Shown: in pieces, positions 35,397-44,620 of the stretch
Layout of the letters: each line of letters begins with the position of its first letter
How positions within the stretch are numbered: the stretch's first letter is position 1
Source of the DNA: Anaerolineae bacterium
GTDB lineage: Bacteria > Chloroflexota > Anaerolineae > Aggregatilineales > UBA3940
Assembly: GCA_016926255.1 (NCBI GenBank)
Contig: JAFGOY010000011.1
Coordinates: forward strand, 124,001 to 188,000
Length of the DNA: 64,000 bases
Direction of reading: 5' to 3'
Position numbers and translations under genes: made by a program
Notes under the pieces: model-generated
What the model was told of the DNA's origin: nothing
The model's database searches: none
Seen by the model: the letters and a program-made list of their open reading frames with translations, nothing else

Positions 35397-36740
35397 TCAG
35401 GGCAGTTTTGGCATCGACTGAAGAGCATTGAATACGGGCCGGGGCGTTCCATCAGGAAGGACGATGCGGTAGTACTCGGTCAGATTGTTATCCGGCCCTT
35501 CCCCGCTGCCCGCCTCCTCCGGTGAATAGTCCAGATTCGATACTATCGCCAGCCGGACAAATTCCCATTCATGCATCAAACCGAATGCCTGCACGGTAAA
35601 ATCGGCCTGCTCTTGCAGCGAGTTATCGTAAACGAAGCCGGGGACTTCCGCCGGGGGGAGGTCTTCGCCTGCCGCCCAGCCGAATTCGGTGACGCATAGA
35701 GGTGTCGACTTCCCGGCAGCGATGATCAGGTCGTGGTAGCCGCGCATCGTCGAATAGAACGACCAGCTGTGGTGTCGATTCTCGTATGTTTGTCGATAAT
35801 CGGCATCAGGATCGTCCACGCTGGCATCATAAGACTGGTCGGGAGGGAAATTGTATCCCTGGTGATGGGCACCCACACAGTCAACGTGATCCAGCAGACC
35901 CGCATCGATGAGCTGCTGCAAATACCGGAAGTCGTCGATAGCCATCACCCCGTCATCCACACCGGTCGGGTTCAACCCACCGCTGATCACGATAATCCCA
36001 GGGTCGAGGGATTTGATCGCCTCGGTAGTAGGAACAAGCAGCGCCATATAGCTGTTTGCGTTCAACCCTCCGGCGGTGTACCAGGCTGTATCGTGGTTCA
36101 TCTCCTGCCAGACTTCAACGGCATGGATTTGCCCGTTGTAGCGCGTGATCAGGCGGGAAACAAAGCGGACATACTCATTGACGTCATCAGGTGGGCCGTC
36201 CATATTCCGGGCAGTGACTGACCGGGTCCAGTCGGGGGCACCGGTGATGGTAACCAGCACCCGCAGACCGCGCGCCGACGTTTCGGCAAAAACGCGGTCG
36301 AGCGCGTCCCAGTCGAAACCGCCTGCCGTCGCTTCGATCTCCTCCCAACTCACCGGCTGGCGAACCCATCTCAGGCCAAGCTGTTCGACCTGATCGAAGA
36401 CCTGTGCGGTGTTCGTTTCGCCTTGAATCTGGATGCCATAGCCGAAGGATAAGTCGTTGACAGGCAGCGGGGTAGAAGTAGAGACGGATAACCCGGCAGT
36501 GTCACCACCTTCTTCGAGGGCGGGGGAATCGGTTGGGGGCAGTGGCGTTGCCAGCGTGACAACCGCCGACGGAGAGACATCCCGTGCCGTGATCGCTGCC
36601 TGATCCTGCTGGTTGATCCCCCACCATGTGCCGAGAAAGATACAGGCCCCGATCAGCAGCACGAGGCCAATCCAGGACAACATCAAACCACGCCTGAACT
36701 GTGGGGATACCGGTGCTGCGTCGGGGCCTGTTTTAGCCAT
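35397..36740 (-). CDS. Membrane-anchored clan GH-A-like glycosidase homologue (family member 1)
   Basis: A 447-residue protein. One N-terminal transmembrane segment (~residues 20-43) and a Thr/Pro linker lead to a TIM-barrel domain of clan GH-A type (~95-447). LRWVRQPVSWEEIE and DWDALDRVFAETSARGLRVL are early strands. The acid/base Glu lies in VEVWQEMNHD, where the clan's usual Asn before Glu is Gln. The nucleophile Glu is in LCVTEFGWA. Related families act on plant or microbial polysaccharides, but the substrate here cannot be told. A GAGGAG site supports the start. It is the last of four related same-strand genes. Confidence 0.78.
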   Translation of the reverse strand: MAKTGPDAAPVSPQFRRGLMLSWIGLVLLIGACIFLGTWWGINQQDQAAITARDVSPSAVVTLATPLPPTDSPALEEGGDTAGLSVSTSTPLPVNDLSFGYGIQIQGETNTAQVFDQVEQLGLRWVRQPVSWEEIEATAGGFDWDALDRVFAETSARGLRVLVTITGAPDWTRSVTARNMDGPPDDVNEYVRFVSRLITRYNGQIHAVEVWQEMNHDTAWYTAGGLNANSYMALLVPTTEAIKSLDPGIIVISGGLNPTGVDDGVMAIDDFRYLQQLIDAGLLDHVDCVGAHHQGYNFPPDQSYDASVDDPDADYRQTYENRHHSWSFYSTMRGYHDLIIAAGKSTPLCVTEFGWAAGEDLPPAEVPGFVYDNSLQEQADFTVQAFGLMHEWEFVRLAIVSNLDYSPEEAGSGEGPDNNLTEYYRIVLPDGTPRPVFNALQSMPKLP

Positions 36741-36788
36741 ATCGTCGATCTCCTCGTCTAAACCAGAAGATGACCGTAAAAAACGAAC

Positions 36789-37982
36789 CTAATTCGCCAT
36801 TTCTGCGGCCAGTGTACTGCAGGCCGGGCAGGAACCGTCTGGACGCAGGATCGCGTAGCCCTTGAACGGGTCGTTCTCGCCCCAGTTTGTGAAGTCGACA
36901 TTCCAGACGATCACCAGGTCGACATAACCCAACTCTTCGGCAATGTTGACACCCTCGCCCAACCACTGTGCCTGCTGCGCGACAGTTGTGTTGGCACCCC
37001 AGGCGAAAATTTCGGGCAGCGGCTCACTGATACCATCGGGAGTCAGGTAACCAAACTCGGTCAGACAGATCGGCAGCGCCTGGTTCATCCCATTATAGTA
37101 GACCTCGATGGTGGGCAGGAAGTACCAGCTATAGTGTCCATCACCGCCATCGGATACGTGACCGGTGCGGGCCGTCGGGGAGGTTGTACCGGCATTATGA
37201 TGCACGCCGATGCAGTCGGCGTAACTGGCCGCACCCGCTGCCGCCATCTCCGGAACGTAGAGATCGTCGCTCATGACCGCACCGGGGATATTGGCACCGG
37301 TCGGGGCCAGCGCCCCGGTGATCACAATCGTATCCGGGCTGGTGGCCTTGATTACATTATAGGCCGGAGCCAGCATATTGGTGACATAGCTCTCGCCGCT
37401 GATCTGGCCCTGCGGCCACTCACGATCGAGGTTCATTTCGTTCCAGACCTCTATGGCATCCGGTTTGAATGCGGCAACCTGCTGGAGGTAAGCGGTGAAA
37501 GCGGTAAAGTCAATGCTCGTTGGGTAGGAATCACCGGAGATGCTCAGAAGCACCTTGAACCCTTCGGTATGCCCCTGCTGGATCAGCGTATTGGCATCGG
37601 CGGCGGTGACGGTGGGGTTCCATTTGATCTGGTACTTTACCCAGGTCATACCGGCGCTTTTCATCACGTCAGGGTTGGCAATGAACCCAGGAACCTGTCC
37701 GCCCAATTCAACAGAGGAACCGGGCGTGGTTTGTTCGCTTTCCACCGCCTCACCTTCTGCACCGGCAACGGTTGCCGTAGGCAGCACGCCCTGAGCCGCC
37801 ACATCCCCCGCGGGGGCCAGGGTAGGTGTTGTCAACAACTGGGCGGATTCTTCTTTTCGTTTGTTGGCATTCACTACAATCATGATGATTGCAAATACGG
37901 CGATCGCACCGACCACCGTCAATCCGATCCACATCACAGCCAGTTTTTTTACTGAACTTTTGTCGAGTTTTTTACGTGCCAT
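36789..37982 (-). CDS. Membrane-anchored clan GH-A-like glycosidase homologue (family member 2)
   Basis: A 397-residue protein with an N-terminal transmembrane helix (~15-38), a linker and one GH-A-like barrel. The acid/base is in EVWNEMNLDREWPQG and the nucleophile in ICLTEFGYLTP. It ends in a conserved C-terminal segment, ILRPDGSCPACSTL, shared with the next gene. The start MARKKLDK at 37982 has an AAGGAGG site; the 26 codons upstream are rejected. The barrel is so similar to the C-terminal half of the next gene, including at nucleotide level around 37381-37460 against 38652-38732, that recent duplication is clear. Confidence 0.8.
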   Translation of the reverse strand: MARKKLDKSSVKKLAVMWIGLTVVGAIAVFAIIMIVVNANKRKEESAQLLTTPTLAPAGDVAAQGVLPTATVAGAEGEAVESEQTTPGSSVELGGQVPGFIANPDVMKSAGMTWVKYQIKWNPTVTAADANTLIQQGHTEGFKVLLSISGDSYPTSIDFTAFTAYLQQVAAFKPDAIEVWNEMNLDREWPQGQISGESYVTNMLAPAYNVIKATSPDTIVITGALAPTGANIPGAVMSDDLYVPEMAAAGAASYADCIGVHHNAGTTSPTARTGHVSDGGDGHYSWYFLPTIEVYYNGMNQALPICLTEFGYLTPDGISEPLPEIFAWGANTTVAQQAQWLGEGVNIAEELGYVDLVIVWNVDFTNWGENDPFKGYAILRPDGSCPACSTLAAEMAN

Positions 37983-38087
37983 GCCAGCATCCTCCTTATG
38001 ATGGTCACGTTCACTTTGTGAACAGGATAAGGGCGACAGCCAACCAGGAATGTTCGCCATCGCCCTTCTATCGATCGTTTCCAGAAA

Positions 38088-40889
38088 TTAGTGCATTACA
38101 CTACCCAGGCTGGAACAGGCCGGGCAGGAGCCATCCGCCCGGATGATTGCATAACCAGCCTGCGGATCGTCCGCCTGCCAGACATCGAAGTCGACGTTAA
38201 AGACGATCATCAAGCGCACCTGCCCACTCTGGGCCGAGAGCACCGCTGCTTCGGCTAACCATGTGGCCTGCTCGGCGATGGTCGTGTTACCGGCCCAGGC
38301 AAAGTTGGCAGGCAGGGCACCGTATCCCTCAGGAGTGAGATAACCCAACTCGGTGAAGCAAACCTGCTTACCGAGCGTCCCATAGTATAAATTCAGCATA
38401 CCATAGTAGTAGCGCGAGTAGAACGCGTCACGCGGGTCACCGGATGTCTGCGACGGCGCGATGATCCCCTCGTTGTAGTGAACACCGAGACAGTCCATAT
38501 AGCTGGCGGCACCTGCATCGCGCATCTGGGCGAGATACCGGTCATCACTCATAACCGCACCGTCGATATTCACGCCGGTTGGGGCAGGTGCCCCGGAGAT
38601 CACCAGTGTGCCGGGGCTGGCACTCTTGATCGCATTGTAAGCCGGAGCCAGCATGTTGGTGACGTAACTTGAACCGCTAATCTGGCCCTGCGGCCATTCG
38701 CGGTCGAGGTTCATTTCGTTCCAGACTTCAATGGCATCCGGGCCATAGGAGGCCACGCCGCTAAGGAAACTGATATAGGATCCGTAATCAATCGAGGACG
38801 GATAGGACGGGCCGGGAATACTGAGCAGCACCTTGAAACCGTTGTTGTGCGCGGTCGCGATTTTGCCGGCAGCGACACCGGGGTCTGTACCGGGAGTCCA
38901 TTTGATCTGGAACTTAACCCAGGTCATACCAGCCTGACGCATTGCATCGGGGTGACCCAACGTGTGGGTCTGTCCGCCGAGTTCAAAGCTGCCAATGGCG
39001 GCGGTTCCAACCACCGGGGCCGGTGCAGCCTCAGCCGCCGGTTCTTCTTCAGCCGCTGGTTCCTCCTCGGTTACCGTAGGAGTCGGCTGGGTTGCTGCTG
39101 GCTGCGGCTGTGTGTAGACCGGCACGGTTTCTTCCTCTTCTTCGGCAATTTCAACACCGGAGTCGGCGATCTGAATGCCAACCGCGCCCCGGTCGTTGCC
39201 CTGGCCTCCCGCGACGCCACCCTGAACGGTGTATGCGCCGGGGAAGTCGGCCTTCCATGCCCAGGGCGTTCCAACGCCGGTGTTCTGGGTGAGCGACGCA
39301 CCGCTTGCATCGGTCAGCGTCCACTGAATCTCAAACTGGCTGGGTAGGCTCGATGCGTTTTTGACCTTGAACTCGGTGATAGCTTGAATCAGGCCGCTGT
39401 CGTTGCCGGGTGAACCAAACGAGCGGAGGAACATACCGCCGAGGTTGTAATTAGAGAACATATCCAACCGGGCACGCACAGCATTGGCCGACACGATCCA
39501 TATGCGGCGCTGGCCGGTTTCTTCGGTGACCATGTAGGTATACGCGCCGGTACTCTGGTCGGCGCCAACTTCGGAAACATCACCACTCAAATTGAAGGAA
39601 AACTGGGTTCCCGGCGCGTAGGCTGTCGAGTCTTCGGGCAGGGCTGGGCTGACCGTCACCACGCCAAGCGGGGCAACTGCCTCTTCGAAAGAAATCAAGG
39701 TATTGTTCGTCTCGTCGTAGCTCTTGACCGAGGAAGCAAGGTGAATCTTGTAGCGACTGACTTCGCCGACTGCCCAGGTCAGCATATTGAATGCGGCCCC
39801 GTTTGCCGAATAATCTGCCGGGCGAATGCCGGGCTGGACGACTACCACATCGGCAGCAGCGCCGATTGCACGCCAGTTGTAGCCGCCGGTATCCCAGGAA
39901 GTGCCACCGCCTGTAGGCTGCGGGAGCATGACAACCAGCACTTTGTTCGACTCGTGCAGGGCATTGGCCAGGTCGCTGATAAACAGCGCAAAGGCTTCAC
40001 GGTCGGTCGGGGCGAGGCCCTGATAGTCAAGGGTAATGCCGTTGTAACCACTGTTGACGGTCAGCATGCGCAGGTCTTCGATGTGAAGTGCAAGGCTGGC
40101 CGGGTTATATAACATATTGCTGATACTGGCGCTGTCGCCCGATATCACCGGGGCGACGGCATAGCCAGCGCCGGGTTGCCATCCGGCAGCCGGGGCACCA
40201 ACCAGACTGCCATCTGATTGAAGCTGGTACCCGGTGGGCATGACCAGGTTCAGAACCGCCGCGCTTGCTGCATTGAGCGAATCGCCCGGCTCAAGAATAG
40301 TGCTGATCAGCGGCGTGGTGCTCCTGGTCTGGAAGACCGCGAGGTTGCCGACGAGTTCGTCGGTGTGGATGACGCCTGCCATCATATCGACCTGGTTGGG
40401 GACAAACACCCATTCACCCACGTCCGCATCCCAGCGATATAGATCGAGCGTCTGATAGGGTTCCGAATCGTTAGGAATGACGACCTCGATATCGATCTTT
40501 GCCTCGCCCTTTACATAGATGGTGTAGAGCGGGCTTTTCAGATCGAGATATGAGGGAAGGGCTTCCATCGCACCGGAAAAGGCACGCGGAACACGCCCGT
40601 TGAGGGCCAGTTCGCGCGGCGTGGTATCCAGCCTGACCTGAAGCGGTCCGCCTTCGGTGATGGTAAATGTCAGCCCATCGGGGTGGGTCATCGACGGATT
40701 GGAGGCTCCAAGCTTCTCGTAGCCTCCTCCTCCCAGTTGTGTTGCCAGAAGAACGACCAGTAAAACCACAATCACCGTTGCGCCGACGCCCAACCCGGCA
40801 TAGAGGTAAATATTTTTGCTCATGCCGGGCGTCTTTCCCTTTATTGGGGATACTTTTCGTATCTTCTTGCCAGTCTTTTGATCTGACAT
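38088..40889 (-). CDS. Two-module surface protein: GH18-like domain fused to GH-A-like domain
   Basis: A 933-residue protein. After a basic tail and transmembrane helix (~25-50), residues ~55-590 form a module with an N-terminal beta region (HPDGLTFTITEGGPLQVRL) and a GH18-like barrel (GITLDYQGLAPTDREAFALF), then a beta-rich segment. A Glu/Pro/Thr linker (~residues 590-640) leads to a GH-A-like barrel (EVWNEMNLDREWPQG; VCFTELGYLTP) close to family member 2. The GH18 catalytic Glu position reads Gln (DYQ), so that module may only bind. A GAGGTGA site marks the start. The first module matches family member 4. Confidence 0.8.
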   Translation of the reverse strand: MSDQKTGKKIRKVSPIKGKTPGMSKNIYLYAGLGVGATVIVVLLVVLLATQLGGGGYEKLGASNPSMTHPDGLTFTITEGGPLQVRLDTTPRELALNGRVPRAFSGAMEALPSYLDLKSPLYTIYVKGEAKIDIEVVIPNDSEPYQTLDLYRWDADVGEWVFVPNQVDMMAGVIHTDELVGNLAVFQTRSTTPLISTILEPGDSLNAASAAVLNLVMPTGYQLQSDGSLVGAPAAGWQPGAGYAVAPVISGDSASISNMLYNPASLALHIEDLRMLTVNSGYNGITLDYQGLAPTDREAFALFISDLANALHESNKVLVVMLPQPTGGGTSWDTGGYNWRAIGAAADVVVVQPGIRPADYSANGAAFNMLTWAVGEVSRYKIHLASSVKSYDETNNTLISFEEAVAPLGVVTVSPALPEDSTAYAPGTQFSFNLSGDVSEVGADQSTGAYTYMVTEETGQRRIWIVSANAVRARLDMFSNYNLGGMFLRSFGSPGNDSGLIQAITEFKVKNASSLPSQFEIQWTLTDASGASLTQNTGVGTPWAWKADFPGAYTVQGGVAGGQGNDRGAVGIQIADSGVEIAEEEEETVPVYTQPQPAATQPTPTVTEEEPAAEEEPAAEAAPAPVVGTAAIGSFELGGQTHTLGHPDAMRQAGMTWVKFQIKWTPGTDPGVAAGKIATAHNNGFKVLLSIPGPSYPSSIDYGSYISFLSGVASYGPDAIEVWNEMNLDREWPQGQISGSSYVTNMLAPAYNAIKSASPGTLVISGAPAPTGVNIDGAVMSDDRYLAQMRDAGAASYMDCLGVHYNEGIIAPSQTSGDPRDAFYSRYYYGMLNLYYGTLGKQVCFTELGYLTPEGYGALPANFAWAGNTTIAEQATWLAEAAVLSAQSGQVRLMIVFNVDFDVWQADDPQAGYAIIRADGSCPACSSLGSVMH

Positions 40890-41063
40890 ATAGTCACCTC
40901 ATATAGTCGATTCGGCTGATGCCACCCCGTCACAGTATACCCTGTTCGCGGAATGATAATCCAGACTGCCGAAATCGTATTTCATTGTGCTGATTACTGG
41001 TGATCCACCACCCGGTGAATCTACCCAATTAACGTACCAACCGTTTTATAAGTTCCAACGATC

Positions 41064-42737
41064 TTACTGTTTGGGAACGACGACAACTGCCAGTGCATCA
41101 ATGAGAATTTCTCTACCCTGCTCATTGAAACTGGCCGTGACCGTATACTGCCCCGGCACGATTGATGTATTCAATACATATTGAACCAGGGTGAGATCAC
41201 CGGTTGCGGTGGCAACTTCAAGCCCGGTTTCATCGAGAACCTTCCAGGCGAGTGCTATCGGTGCAGGCGCGTCGACGGTCTGGTTGTCGAGAAAGGCACT
41301 CACACCGTTGATCATGTTACCGGGCGCATCAGGATGAGCAATCCCTTTGATGGCAACCGCATTCAACGAATACAGGTTCGCCCATTCCAAGCGCTGCCTG
41401 ACATTGCTAGCCGAACCGAAATAGAGATACCGCACCTGTTCGTCTGCATCGTAATAGGCCAGATAGTTCAGTCCCATTGCGAGGTCAAGGCCCATCTCGG
41501 TAAGCGGGCCATCTAATTTGAGCGGCAGTAAAGTGCCTGCCTCGATCACTACCTCGTCGGGATCGGCATATCCTTCGACCACCGTGATACCATCGGCGGC
41601 GGCGACCGCAGTATCCAGGCTACTGGCTGCGCCGTAGTTGCCGGTTGATTCGACCAACCCGGCATCGATCATCAACCCAATCTGGCTGCGATCAACCAGG
41701 CTGACAACCTTGTCAAGTGTTTCCTGCGCGCCGCCATTTTCCAGATAAAGCCTGGGGTTATCGCCAGGAGCTGCCCAGAACCGGTCGACGCTGCCCGACA
41801 CAGCAGGCAGAACCGGTTCAAAGGCGTCATCGGCCCGGATCACGACCTCGACCCGCTTGCCCTGGGTGTGGAGATTCTCGGATAACGCAGCGATAAAATC
41901 GCTATAGCCTTCACCCCAGGCAAAATCGAGAACGACTCCGGCATTACCGCCCACTGCGGCGGCGATCTGTTCGGACAGGGCTGCCTGAAGTGCCGTGTCA
42001 GAGTAGGAAGGCACGCCTCCCAGACGGTTTTCGATGAGCAGCATGATCGTCGAGGCCGACGCCGGAACCGTCTGGCCGACCAGCATCCCGGTTTCATTAA
42101 TTTTTACGCCCTCGACAATGGCAAAACCGTAGCGGGCATCGGGGATATCGCCGCCTTCGCTCACCACCAGGGCGACATCGGGCACCTGGGGTTCGACATG
42201 CACTGCCATCACATCCAGCGAATCGGTAGATGGGTAAAACTGGATCACCTGCCGGATCGGGTTGATCTGGCTTGGCACAAATTCCCACTGCCGGGACTCT
42301 GTGTTCCAGGCATACAGCGCCAGCCGCTCATAGGGTTCGGCCCCATTAGGGATCGACATCTCGGCGACGATCTGGCCTTCACCGCGTGTCTTGATCGAGA
42401 AAATTGGGCTGAGCGGCGTCAGGTATGAAGGAATCTGGGTATGGGCGATTTGCCACTGTTCACCGGCTAAATTGGAGAGGAAGGCTTCACGAGGAATTGT
42501 TGAGACCTGAACCCGGAGATTGTTGAGGTTCTCGACAGCAAGTACCGACAGCCCATCGGGGTGGAAATAGGCTACTCCAGCCAGGTTTGTATAGCTGCCG
42601 CCGATCTGTTCTGCCAGCGAAAGTGGTGGCAGAAACAGCACAACAGCCGCGATTGCCAGCACCAGAACACCAGCTACAATCCATACCCAGATCGGAATGC
42701 GGCGCTTAGAAGTTTGTTGGTCGTTTGTTTCGGTCAT
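41064..42737 (-). CDS. Surface protein with GH18-like domain only (family member 4)
   Basis: A 557-residue protein with an N-terminal transmembrane helix (~15-37) and the same module as the N-terminal half of the preceding family member: HPDGLSVLAVENLNNLRVQV, WEFVPSQINPIRQVIQF, and a GH18-like barrel with GVVLDFAWGEGYSDFIAAL. The catalytic acid at the DxxDxE position is lost (DFAW). No GH-A module follows. The start MTETNDQQTSKRR at 42737 is chosen from homology with the paralogue; the longer frame lacks a ribosome site. It heads the four-gene run. Confidence 0.75.
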   Translation of the reverse strand: MTETNDQQTSKRRIPIWVWIVAGVLVLAIAAVVLFLPPLSLAEQIGGSYTNLAGVAYFHPDGLSVLAVENLNNLRVQVSTIPREAFLSNLAGEQWQIAHTQIPSYLTPLSPIFSIKTRGEGQIVAEMSIPNGAEPYERLALYAWNTESRQWEFVPSQINPIRQVIQFYPSTDSLDVMAVHVEPQVPDVALVVSEGGDIPDARYGFAIVEGVKINETGMLVGQTVPASASTIMLLIENRLGGVPSYSDTALQAALSEQIAAAVGGNAGVVLDFAWGEGYSDFIAALSENLHTQGKRVEVVIRADDAFEPVLPAVSGSVDRFWAAPGDNPRLYLENGGAQETLDKVVSLVDRSQIGLMIDAGLVESTGNYGAASSLDTAVAAADGITVVEGYADPDEVVIEAGTLLPLKLDGPLTEMGLDLAMGLNYLAYYDADEQVRYLYFGSASNVRQRLEWANLYSLNAVAIKGIAHPDAPGNMINGVSAFLDNQTVDAPAPIALAWKVLDETGLEVATATGDLTLVQYVLNTSIVPGQYTVTASFNEQGREILIDALAVVVVPKQ

Positions 42738-43004
42738 CGTTCGAATTTGCCAACCTGAATTGTAAGCAACGAAAGGGCGGCCAATATGCCAATGCCGCCC
42801 GCGAATCGCGCTTCGGTTTAAGAGGTCCAATTCATACCCATCAGCGCCGCATTCTACCCTGACCCGGTTGAATCTGCAATAAACTTTGGCCATTAGATGT
42901 AGACGCCTGTCCACTGATAACCCAACCCAGTGTGCTCACAAGTTTGCTGAGAAATCCGATCCCTGTTACTTTCTCCTCAACCAGTGAATGAGAAAGGAAT
43001 ACAA

Positions 43005-43898
43005 ATGGCCGAGCAGACATCACCGCCCGTTCTTGACTACGAGGGATCAACCTATCGCACCGACTTCTGGGAAGGACAGGGTCGTGAATACGAGGACCGG
43101 GTTGAGCGGATCGCCATCCGGCGGCTGCTCCCTGAAAGCGGATGCCGTCTGCTGGAACTCGGCGCGGGATTCGGGCGGCTGACCCCCCTTTTCGAGGGCT
43201 ATGAACAGGTTGTACTGCTCGACTATTCGCGCTCGCAGCTTGAGTATGCCCGCGAGCGCTACGGTGACGATGGGTTCATTTACGTGGCGGGCAATATCTA
43301 CGAAATGCCGTTTGCCCCCGGCGTCTTCGACACGGCGACGCTGGTGCGCGTGCTCCATCACCTGTCCGACCCCCCGGCGGTCTTCAAGGCGATTCGCTCG
43401 TTGCTGCGTAAGAATGGGACGTTCCTGCTCGAATTTGCCAATAAGCGGAACATCAAGGCAATCCTTCGCTGGTGGCTGCGCCGCCAGGACTGGAACCCAT
43501 TCACGCCGGAACCGGTCGAGTTCGTCGAGTTGCACTACGATTTTCATCCACGCTATATCCGGGAGAAGCTTGCCGAAGCCGGGTTGACACCGGGCCGGAT
43601 GCTGACCGTCTCCCATTTCCGGATTGGCCTACTCAAGCGATTGATCCCGGCGGGGATTCTCGCTGCATTCGATTCGGTCGCCCAGTTAACGGGCAACCTG
43701 TGGCAACTATCGCCGAGCGTGTTCGTGTTGAATATGGCCAGCGGCGAAGATCAACCAGCGCCCGAAGGCGCGTTCTGGCGCTGCCCCGACTGCGGATCGT
43801 ACGATCTGGCCGAATCGCCGGAAGGGCTGGACTGCGCGGGCTGCAATGCCCACTGGCCGAAGATCAACGGGGTCTACAGTTTCAAAGAGGAAGACTGA
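43005..43898 (+). CDS. SAM-dependent methyltransferase with C-terminal zinc ribbon
   Basis: A 297-residue class I methyltransferase. Motif I is LLELGAGFGRLTPLF, and the acidic and later motifs are seen in VVLLDYSRSQLEYA and RVLHHLSDPPAVF. The last ~35 residues hold two CxxC pairs (CPDCGSYDL ... CAGCNAHWP) like a Trm112-type zinc ribbon. AAAGGA precedes ATG 43005; the GTG at 42984 is rejected. The gene ends exactly where the convergent isoprenylcysteine methyltransferase homologue ends, with no base between the two stop codons. Confidence 0.85.
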   Translation: MAEQTSPPVLDYEGSTYRTDFWEGQGREYEDRVERIAIRRLLPESGCRLLELGAGFGRLTPLFEGYEQVVLLDYSRSQLEYARERYGDDGFIYVAGNIYEMPFAPGVFDTATLVRVLHHLSDPPAVFKAIRSLLRKNGTFLLEFANKRNIKAILRWWLRRQDWNPFTPEPVEFVELHYDFHPRYIREKLAEAGLTPGRMLTVSHFRIGLLKRLIPAGILAAFDSVAQLTGNLWQLSPSVFVLNMASGEDQPAPEGAFWRCPDCGSYDLAESPEGLDCAGCNAHWPKINGVYSFKEED

Positions 43899-44606
43899 TC
43901 ACCACAAACCGGGGATCAATCGAAAGCGTGTTTGCTGTGTGAACTCGCGGTAGCCGGGCAATTCTCTTTGCAGCGTTCTATCCTCCAGCACGGTGCGCAA
44001 AACGATCAGGAGGATCGCCGCGCCATCGGCGATCAGCGCCCACCACGAGCCAAGCACGAGGGGCGTAAACAGCAGTTGAAGGATCAGTCCCACATAGCCG
44101 GGATGTCGTACATATCGATACGGCCCCGTCGAGATGACCTGATGATCCCGGTCGTCCTGAATGCGAACGTTCTTCTCGAAATGTGCATTCTCGACCATCG
44201 CCCACAGGAAAAGTGCGTTCCCCATCACGATCATCAGCACGGCCCCTGCCGTGATCGCTGCCTGCGGGGGATCGCTCCACTCGTGATAGTGATCAAGCCC
44301 GGCGACCACCATCGCCCCGACCATCGACAGCAGGCCGTAGGCCGCCAGCAGAATCGTGTCCCAGGTTTTGACGGATCGCTCCGTCCGGCTGCGGGCTTCG
44401 ACCACCTCCGGGCTGACCCGCCACAGTACCACGCCGGAGATCACGAGGTTGACGACCACCACCGCCAGGAACAGCCACGCTCTGGGCCAGTTCAAAGTAC
44501 GTGCCGGGACGAATAGTACTACACTGATTACCATAACATTGAAAAATAGCTGGCCGATGCGTTTCAGCAGAGCGGCCAGCGGCTTCCGTTCAGATGTTTC
44601 TGTCAC
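43899..44606 (-). CDS. Isoprenylcysteine carboxyl methyltransferase-like membrane enzyme
   Basis: A 235-residue protein with five hydrophobic segments and the conserved C-terminal signature GPYRYVRHPGYVG, LEDRTLQRELPGYREF and RFRLIPGLW. Bacterial relatives methylate phospholipids or unknown small molecules; prenylated proteins are unlikely substrates. The open frame continues into feoB, but a GTG at 44606 with GAGGAT nine bases upstream is the logical start. It lies 14 bases downstream of the FeoB permease gene and may be in its transcript. Confidence 0.82.
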   Translation of the reverse strand: MTETSERKPLAALLKRIGQLFFNVMVISVVLFVPARTLNWPRAWLFLAVVVVNLVISGVVLWRVSPEVVEARSRTERSVKTWDTILLAAYGLLSMVGAMVVAGLDHYHEWSDPPQAAITAGAVLMIVMGNALFLWAMVENAHFEKNVRIQDDRDHQVISTGPYRYVRHPGYVGLILQLLFTPLVLGSWWALIADGAAILLIVLRTVLEDRTLQRELPGYREFTQQTRFRLIPGLW

Positions 44607-44620
44607 AATTGATATCCTCG

